Below are positions 56,386 through 64,000 of a stretch of DNA of 64,000 bases, piece after piece. Under the pieces are notes generated by a model. It saw nothing but the letters and a program-made list of their open reading frames with translations, ran no database searches and was not told the DNA's origin. The DNA comes from Helichrysum umbraculigerum. Lineage: Eukaryota > Streptophyta > Magnoliopsida > Asterales > Asteraceae. The stretch is from NCBI GenBank assembly GCA_949592205.1, contig CATIUR010000004.1:88958337-89022336 (forward strand). The letters are read 5' to 3'. Numbering within the stretch: the first letter of the stretch is position 1; the number at the start of each line of letters is the position of its first letter. The translations under genes were made by a program, and so were the position numbers.

Positions 56386-57909
56386 ATGCCTCCGAGGAGA
56401 AACACTGACAACGTAGCTGATCGAGTAGCTCAAGAACTTAACGCGGCACTACCTAACCTCATTGCTCAAATCACCGCGGGTATCAATGCTGCTCAAGGAA
56501 ACCCGAGAGGACAACCTACCAACCACAATCAAGAATGTAGCTGCAAAACCTTCATGTCATGCCGTCCCAAGGAGTTCTTCGGGACAGAAGGAGCTATTGG
56601 GATATTATCCTGGATTGAAAGCATGGAGTCAGTGCTCCACATCAACAAATGCTCCCCAGGAAACCAAGTTGAATATGCATCATGCATGTTTCAGGGAAGT
56701 GCTTTGACTTGGTGGAATAACCAGACTCAAACTCGAGGCCGCGAAGCTGCGTATAACCTTTCATGGGAGGAGTTAAAGAAATTGCTGATCGAAGAGTACT
56801 GTCTAAAAGATGCTCTTCAGAAATTGGAATCTGAATTCTGGAACCACGCCTTGGTTGGAACTGACATCAAAAAGTACATTGTCCGATTTCATGAGCTTGC
56901 AAGGCTAGTACCCCACATGGTTACCCCGGAAGAGAAAAGAGTGGACCGCTACATCTGGGGTTTAGCACCAGGAATTCGAGGGATGGTTACCTCGGCAAAT
57001 CCATCAACCATTCAGGAGGCTGTGATCTTGGCTAACCGCTTGACAAATGATGTGATTAGGTCAGACCGATCGTCGAAAGGGAAAGATGGTGGAAAAAGGA
57101 AGCAGGAAAACCAACCAAGTAACAGGGGCGGTGGTAACCTGGACAAGAAACAAGTGGTGGCGAAAAACTATGGTGTGGCTGCCCAAGGACCGAAGCAATA
57201 CAACGGCATGCATCCAAAATGTAACAAGTGCAACTTTCACCATTCAGGAAATTGTCCGATGTGCGACAAGTGTAAACGGTCGGGCCACTATGCCAAGTAC
57301 TGTAAGAGTGGTAATGGGAACAATGGGCAAAAAGCAGCATGCTTCGAGTGTGGAAGCCAGGACCATCTCAAGAACACTTGCCCTAGGCTGAATAGAGCTC
57401 CTAATAATAATGCTGGAAATCAAAGGGGCCTAGTGCAGGGACGGGCGTTCATCATTGGAACTGAGGAAGCAAGGCAGGATCCGAACGCTGTGACAGGTAC
57501 ATTCCTCTTAAACAATCACTATGCGTCTGTGCTGTTTGACTCTGGAGCAGAAAGAAGTTTTGTCTCCCTAGAGTTTAGGCCACTGAATAATTTAAAGTCA
57601 GACAAACTAAAGGAGATCTACACTATTGAGTATGTTAATGGTCATAAATTTGAGACTAAGAACATAATTTTAGGTTATACCTTGAACTTAGCCGATAAGA
57701 CATTTAATATCGACCTAATTCCGATTGAGCTGAAGAGTTTCAATGTGGTAATGGGTATGGACTGGCTTACCAAGGTCCGAGTAGAGACGGTTTGTTTTGA
57801 AAAGGTTATCCGAATACCTCTTCAAGATGGAGAAACTCTCGTTGTGCAAGGGGATAAACCCGAAAGAGATTTAAAATTGCGACGACCGTCAAGATGCGTA
57901 GGTATTTGA
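56386..57909 (+). CDS. Element G Gag with protease
   Basis: A 507-codon open frame starting MPPRRNTDN. The capsid domain (residues about 55-215) shows FFGTEGAIGILSWIES, LTWWNNQTQTRG and SWEELKKLLIEEYC. Basic sequence follows and then a cluster of Cys/His motifs at about 285-345: CNKCNFHHSGNC, a knuckle CDKCKRSGHYAKYC and CFECGSQDHLKNTC. Protease begins at FDSGAERSF (Asp 385) and reaches MGMDWLTKVRVE. The frame ends at 57907-57909 by a frameshift near 57885; relatives continue directly into reverse transcriptase. Gag and protease themselves look undamaged, so this copy might still make particles. Confidence 0.88.
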   Translation: MPPRRNTDNVADRVAQELNAALPNLIAQITAGINAAQGNPRGQPTNHNQECSCKTFMSCRPKEFFGTEGAIGILSWIESMESVLHINKCSPGNQVEYASCMFQGSALTWWNNQTQTRGREAAYNLSWEELKKLLIEEYCLKDALQKLESEFWNHALVGTDIKKYIVRFHELARLVPHMVTPEEKRVDRYIWGLAPGIRGMVTSANPSTIQEAVILANRLTNDVIRSDRSSKGKDGGKRKQENQPSNRGGGNLDKKQVVAKNYGVAAQGPKQYNGMHPKCNKCNFHHSGNCPMCDKCKRSGHYAKYCKSGNGNNGQKAACFECGSQDHLKNTCPRLNRAPNNNAGNQRGLVQGRAFIIGTEEARQDPNAVTGTFLLNNHYASVLFDSGAERSFVSLEFRPLNNLKSDKLKEIYTIEYVNGHKFETKNIILGYTLNLADKTFNIDLIPIELKSFNVVMGMDWLTKVRVETVCFEKVIRIPLQDGETLVVQGDKPERDLKLRRPSRCVGI

Positions 57910-59775
57910 AAAAGGAGTGTCATGCATTCCTGGCTCACATTGTAGAAAAGAAATCGAAGGAGGAGCATAAGCAACATTTAGGGTATGTGTTGCAACCACG
58001 CAAGGAAGAGAAGATGTACTCCAAATTCTCTAAGTGCAAGTTTTGGAATAGAGAAGTACACTTCCTCGGTCATGTAGCGAGCATAGAGGGGATCCATGTG
58101 GATCCAGCTAAAATCGAGGCGATTGAGAAATGAGAAGTCCCAGCGACTCCTATGGAAATCCATCAATTTCTAGGATTGGATGGATACTACAGAAGGTCCA
58201 TAGAAAATTTCTCAAAGATCGCCAAGCCCTTGACAAAACTGACCCAAAAGATGAAGGAATGCATTCGTGATATTGAACGAGAAAAGGCATTCCAAACGTT
58301 GAAGGAGAAGCTATGCAACGCGCCAATCCTATCATTGCCTGAAGGAACAAGAAATTTTGTGGCATATGGCGATGCGTCACACCAGAGATTGGGCTGCGTT
58401 CGGATGCGGAAGAATGAAGCAATTGAGTATACTTCCAAGCATCTTAAGAAAAAAATGAGGTGAACTATACTATGCATGACTTGGAACAGGGAACAGTAGT
58501 CTTTGCACTTAAGATCCGGAGACATTACCTATAGAGTACCAGATGTACTGTGTTTACCGACCATAAGGGCCTCCAGCATGTACTCGAGCTGAAGATGCTC
58601 AACATGAGGCAGAGAAGGTGGATGGAGTTACTTAGAGACTATGATTGCGAAATGAAGCACCAAAAGCCGTCAGAGTTATTACTACAACCCGAAATACCCC
58701 AATGGAAATGGGAACATGTAACAATGGACTTTGTCACTAAGTCACCTCGAACTTCCATAGGTCACGACTCCATTTGAGTTATCATCGACTAACTGACAAG
58801 ATCCGTGATTTTTCTACCTATCCGAGAGGATTACATAATGGAGAGACTTGCTCAAAGCTATATTGAAGAAATTGTGTCGCGTCACGAAGTGCCCATTTCA
58901 ATTATCTATGACCGAGATTGTCGTTTTACATCACGGTTTTGGCTATCAATGCAGAAGGCATTGGGTACCTAACTAAACCTGAACACGGCTTACCTCCCTC
59001 AAACAGACGGGCAAGTGAGTGAACAATTCAAACCCTAGAAGTTATGCTACGTGTATGTGTACTAGACTTCGGAGGAAGTTGAGATGTACACTTACCCCTG
59101 ATAGAATTCTCTTACAAAAACAGTTACAACACTAGCATCAAGTGTGCACCATTTGAGGGCTTGTATGGACAAAAATTTTGATCACCATTGTGTTGGCACA
59201 GAGTCGGTGAGAAGCACTTGACAAGGCTAGACATCATTCAAGAAGCTGTGGACAAAATCACAACCATAAGAGAACGACTCAAGGCAACCCAAGGTAGACA
59301 TAAAAGCTACGCTGAGAATCAGAGAAAGCCACTGGAATTTCGAATAGGTGATAGAGTATTTCTAAGAGTATCACCTTGGGAAGGACATGTACGATTTGGC
59401 AAGAAAAGTAAGCTAAGCCCAAAATCTTGAGACAAATAGGCCCGGTGGCTTACGAACTTGAATTGCCCAATGAATTGGGTGGCATTCATGACATATTTCA
59501 TGTCTCCAACCTTAAGAAGTGTCTTATAGATAACTCTCAGACCTTGCCCTTTGGAGGAGATTCAAATCGATGATCGATTACTTTCTTTTAGTGAAGCACC
59601 CGCAGAAATCCTTAATAGTGGTACCAAACAATTGAGATGTGATAACATTCCCTTAGTTAAAGCCGACTGGAATTCTAAACATGGACCTAAGTACACATAG
59701 GATTAGAAATATTTAATGAGACGAAACTACCCGCACCGATTCTCGAGTGCTTTGTCATCCAATAAGACGAGTTGA
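57894..59775 (+). pseudogene. Element G pol remnant
   Basis: After the frameshift the pol frame starts CHAFLAHIVEKKSKEEH. At about 57968 it jumps to HKQHLGYVL, losing the reverse transcriptase core with both catalytic Asp sites. The thumb (FLGLDGYYRRSIENFSK) and part of RNase H (YGDASHQRLGC) remain, with stops at 58131 and about 58461. A second deletion at about 58656 removes the RNase H end and the HHCC finger. The integrase core persists in pieces (DRDCRFTSRFW, TAYLPQTDGQ) with many stops, and the tail ends near 59775. It cannot code for a working enzyme. Confidence 0.9.
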
Positions 59776-59800
59776 ATTTCGGGACGAAATTCATTTCAAC

Positions 59801-59810
59801 GGTGGGATAA
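59801..59810 (+). other. Polypurine tract of element G
   Basis: GGTGGGATAA directly precedes the 3' LTR; less pure than in A and B, but placed correctly. Confidence 0.7.
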
Positions 59811-62800
59811 TGTGACATCCGTCAAAAATCTCAGGTCATTACCGCACTCGAATCTTAAATTTACTGCATTCCTTGAAACTTGAGGTTATGACTCTGTAGG
59901 CTTGCTAAGCCATAGAACGACTTAAAGATTGCTTAGTGAACCATAAGTTCCTTTAGACATGCTAAATTAGGTTACTAAGTGCCAAGTAAAACAAAGAAAA
60001 ATCAATCTCTTTATACCTTCACAAAATCCTTATAAATTTCAAAATCGGGATTAATCGAATAATCGTAATTCCTTAGTTAAATCAATTAAGTATTTAACTA
60101 GTTACACTATCATGTATAATTAAACTTTAACTTGATTAAATCATAATTAGAAGCCTTATTTATATCAATTAGAGTTGAATTTTTATTAATCAAATAATAA
60201 TCACAAATACCTTAAAAATAACCTTTACATTATGTAAAATTCAATTGGACGCTACCCGACTTAACAAGAACGTTAGTGAAAACAATTTCATAAATAACGT
60301 AAAGCTATTTTATAATTTAAAAAGTAGGTATTTACATATATTATTATTTTGTTAAAATAATACGCGAAAAACCTAGACGTTTTGCTTAAAACGTCTCAAA
60401 CACAACGAAAATGCGCGAATCGAATTCGGCACCCAAACGAAAGTCGATAAATATTTTGACAACTTAAAATAAAGTATGTTAATAATACTTCAATGGAAAA
60501 TAATCCCAGTTATATCATTAACTTAAACGACTCAAAATAACGTTACGCGATTTAACGTTTTAACGAAAATAACGAGTAAACGAACACAGTACGTGAACAC
60601 AGTCTGGAAATTTAATTTGAAAACATTTTTAGCTCTTGTGGGGCCCCCCAAATTCGTTCTCCCCTCTCCCTCTTTCAAGAATCACAATTAATCCACCTCC
60701 CTTTTACCCACTCACATTTCATGCATTCTCCTCATTTCTCACAACTTCACTCTTTCCCATTTGCTCTCACTTCTCTCTAAAACACACACACAAACTCTCT
60801 CTAAACTCTCTCAAATTTCCAGCCATATTCAAGAGAAAATCAAGATTTCTTGAAGGTGTTCATCACCAAATAAACTATTAAAGGTAAAGCTATATCATCT
60901 ACACTTGTTATCTTTCATTTCTCTTGTGTTTTTCTTGGTAAAAATTCGGATTTTATGCGTCTTCTATGGTTAAAATCCTCATAAAATGCTTGATGTTTGT
61001 AGGTTATTCCTCTGCACATCTTTATGTGTTAAAAGAGAGGATAACCCATGATCAAACCGAAAATCAAGTGAAAATCTATTGTTATTTGAAAGCTTGTTGA
61101 AATCTTGTGCTTATTCTTGTAATGATCTTGTTCTTATATTAGTAATCATCTATAACACATCATGGATGTACTTCAACACCATGCATGTGTTAGATCATGG
61201 ATTTATAGGTCAAAAGGATCAAAAGTTCATTTTGTTTCCATGGTGGTGTTCTTGTTTAAGCTCAAAACATTCATCATGGACTTGCAAGTTTTCTGTCCAT
61301 AAACTTTCATCTACTTCCACAATTTTTTTAAAATTCATTTCTTCATGAAAATGGACGTTTTTATAGTCTAAAATCAACTTCTGGAAATAAGCTTTCCAAC
61401 CATATAAGCCTCATGTTCATATGAGTTAATTTGGTATTTTTAATAATTGTTGTGAGTAAAGATGTATAAGCTGTTAGGTTAGGTCAGAAACTTTTCTTTC
61501 AATGTTTTAATCATAACTGGAGCATTACAACTCCAAATTACTTGAAACCAATGCCAAAAGTTTAAAAATTTCATTGGCTACAACTTTCAAGAAGACCATT
61601 TTTATTGATTCCATGTAAATTTTGCTCAGAAACAATGATTGTATGCATGTGTCTAAATCTGACTCCAGAAGATAAAAGTAAAATCTAAAAATATTTGGAC
61701 TTCTCTATTGGTTCTGTAAAAATTACACAAAGTAGATAACACATTGAAGAACATCTGTGATTTTTTCCTTATACTATTACGTAGCAGAATTATTTTTAAT
61801 AAATTCAACAAACAGGTGTAAATTCCTGGAAATAAGAATATGGACTGATTTTTGTAAAAGTTGAAAACCGACACTTGCGGACTTATTATTTGGGGAAAAC
61901 TAACTTTTTATGACTTATGAACATGTTTAAGGTTTGGGTATAAGTCTCGGGTTAAACCGAGAAGATTTGACCAAGTCAACAAAAATAGGTATCGGTTTCG
62001 AAAACGGGAAAGTTACTATTTTTGGAAATAATGCTAACAAGAAGGGTTTGGGGTGCCTTTTGATGTATTTATCGATTGTGTATGTTAATCATAAATTGTG
62101 AAGAACCAAAATTACAACACACAAAACGCCATGAAATTTGGACACTAACAATCATGCGACATTATATGACTTGTATAAAGAAATTCGACAATTTAAGAAT
62201 GTTGTATGCTTATGTATTCAATTAGTAATCAAACGTGATATTGGACGTAAACAAACTACAAAGCAAAAACTAATTATAATGGCACTTGGTAATCTAAATA
62301 CTTAACTAAGCAATCTTAACAAACCAATTTACCGAGAATCTAACTAGAGACCTCGTGTTCATAGGACTTGGATAGGAGTCATACTCGACAAGCACACGTG
62401 TTACATCCGTCGATTCACGCTTACGCTCAACAGTGAGTTTTCACAGCCCCTTTTTACTTATTTATTATTTTGGGGGAAAAGCATGATCTTAAACTTTAAA
62501 TTACATTGGTTGTACTCTTTATGAAGTCTTTGAACTTTTGCCTTATTATTTATGCGAATTGATGTATACTAATGTTATGCTTAATTGAGTACTATCGAGC
62601 TAAAGTCCCCGGATTTATCTTTTACACTACTTATTAACTCGTTCGCGAGCCGTTGGTATTTATGGATAGCGCTATTTAGGAGGAAACCACTCCTCACTTA
62701 CACTGGTCGTGAGTGCATAGTATCAGTACTCATGTTACCGATAGAACATGGAGCTTGGGGCATGGGTCGGTTGAATCGGTTTAGTAGTGGCCTCAATTGC

Positions 62801-63215
62801 ATTAACACTTATGTATACTACCTTTCATATTCGCAACTATTATAACAAATCTTTTTATTCATGTCATTTATAAAGCTTTTAATTTGTTTGTTTGTAACAC
62901 TAAACCTGTGTACTCACCAACTATGACCATAGTTGACCCTTTTGTTTTATCATGCTTTTCAGGAGAACGACAGTAAGGTGCATTCTAGGAGTATATTAGC
63001 ATGGATGCATGTTCACACGCGTTTGCTTTGTTTTGAAACTATGAATCTCTTTTGAAAACTTTATGAACTTAATGTAATCTCCTTTGGATCTATGTTTTGA
63101 ACTTGTAGTAATTTGTAATACTTTTGCTAAATTATGTATGGTGTTACTTCTATATCTTGTGCATTGTTACCCGGTACTGTTACATCTCGTGTTTCCGCTT
63201 TAGCGGGGTGTGACA
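59811..63215 (+). repeat. 3' LTR of element G
   Basis: 3405 bp, same ends as the 5' LTR, about twenty differences by eye. Confidence 0.95.
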
Positions 63216-63220
63216 TAACA
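63216..63220. repeat. Target-site duplication of element G, right copy (TAACA)
   Basis: Matches 52258-52262. Confidence 0.95.
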
Positions 63221-64000
63221 CATTTCAAAAGTGCAACCCAATATACATACAATCCTTAATACCAAATTTTCATAATAAGTTAAATACAAACTTAGGAGTT
63301 ATATTAAAAGCCATGACTTAATGTTTTTAACCCAAAACATATCCATTTATAATCAGAGAGCGAGGCCAAACATTCATCAACTCTTACTTCAAACCACCCA
63401 CAAACACAAACTAAACCTGCAAGAAGTAAGGAGGTGGGATTAGCACGAAGCTAAGTGAAAAGATCCAAAACTATCAATCTAATCTAGCTTAACAAATGTC
63501 TACAGCAAGCATTTCACAGAATCAAGAAGGATCGGTGGTCCTTGGGATACCCTCATGCCGCGGTGGTTTACCAAGTAACACTTAAAATAACTGAAGGCCA
63601 AGTCAGTGGTTAAACCGATAGTTTGGTACTAGTACTTCATACAACATAATTTCAGTGTTCAACACATGTACAAAGCACTTACGTTGTCCAGAGTAGTAGT
63701 ACACAAACCCAACACATTAGTTGACCCCCCAACAAAGCAAATAGTCCACAACTATCATAGCATATAGGACACCAATAATCGTTCAAGGGATAACCATCAT
63801 GGCAATATGTTATCTAAGCAATCATTGAAATAAATCAAGTTACCCGTTGTAACCATGTTGTTACAACTAACTTAGACCGAGAGTCCAAGATCCACTCACC
63901 CTTGACGAATACTGATACCACTCAAAGTTCTAACGTTATTGAGTCTCCGTTGTATCTGAAAACACAGCAAAGGTATACAAGTCAATAACTCATCTCAATA

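Larger units (their letters stand above)
52263..63215 (+). mobile_element. Element G: Tekay-like Gypsy element with degenerate pol
   Basis: 10,953 bp with LTRs of 3406 and 3405 bp, a tRNA-Met primer site, gag, a polypurine tract and a perfect TAACA duplication. The LTRs differ at about twenty places by eye, near 0.6%. The internal part is only 4.1 kb because the reverse transcriptase core and the integrase zinc finger have been deleted. Gag is open and related to the Gag-protease of chromoviruses. The contrast between a badly decayed pol and near-identical LTRs indicates the deletions came before its last transposition. Confidence 0.93.
52175..64000 (-). mobile_element. Element H: older Gypsy-type LTR, minus strand, split by G
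   Basis: The flanks of G (52175-52262 and 63216 onwards) join as one non-coding block. Read on the minus strand it has a GTGAGTGGATC word, then ACGCTTCCGTAATGTAAA and a GGGTGTTATA end, the order seen in Tekay-like LTRs. Its 5' part runs out of the window at 64000. No gene is seen in 63216-64000. Confidence 0.45.

Noticed and set aside
1..64000. tRNA, rRNA or small nucleolar RNA genes
   Set aside because: None recognised on reading; the tRNA-like matches are retrotransposon primer sites. A covariance-model scan would be decisive.

Overview
This is plant nuclear DNA: spliceosomal introns, a plant family-1 (UGT74-type) glycosyltransferase gene, and nested LTR retrotransposons of Ty3/Gypsy (Tekay-like chromovirus, Athila-like) and Ty1/Copia (Sirevirus-like) type. 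The retroelement proteins and low-GC spacers fit a eudicot, and I suspect Asteraceae, but that is recognition from memory and was not checked. No bacterial gene, tRNA, rRNA or CRISPR array was seen.

Layout. 1-39274 is one nested stack. The outermost and oldest element is D, a Sirevirus-like Copia element (truncated 5' LTR 21951-22558, 3' LTR 38658-39274; LTRs differ by roughly 3% by eye). Tekay-like Gypsy element B inserted into the 5' LTR of D (rest of the B insert 4214-21950). A second Tekay-like element, A (1-4213, left part outside the window), sits in the gag of B. The 3' LTR of B was split by C (10142-21814, target-site duplication GTAAA), an Athila-like element that codes only for Gag-protease plus a long unknown C-terminal region. 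The gag of D was split by E (24062-26848, minus strand, duplication TGATA), a short Copia element that also codes only for Gag-protease plus an unrecognised tail.

39275-48297 is a patchwork of older fragments: pieces of minus-strand Athila-like LTRs, a Copia-like LTR, a hAT-type non-autonomous transposon with a perfect 8-bp duplication (44400-45339), a minus-strand Gypsy LTR-like block with a palindrome array, and a CACTA-like remnant. 48298-52126 holds the only host gene seen, an apparently intact two-exon UGT74-like glycosyltransferase (48686-51410) with a MITE-like insert in its intron. 52127-64000 is an older minus-strand LTR (H) split by G (52263-63215, duplication TAACA), a Tekay-like element with 3.4-kb LTRs, an open gag and a badly deleted pol.

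How the parts relate. None of the autonomous-type elements has an intact pol, yet C, E and G have near-identical LTRs and perfect duplications, so they probably moved recently using enzymes supplied in trans. The most interesting region is the last third of D: downstream of pol there is what looks like a separate transcription unit, with its own TATA box, a leader intron and four coding introns whose removal keeps one reading frame (broken later by point mutations). Two of its introns carry a 60-nt motif with compensatory base changes that recurs in the unrelated Copia element E.
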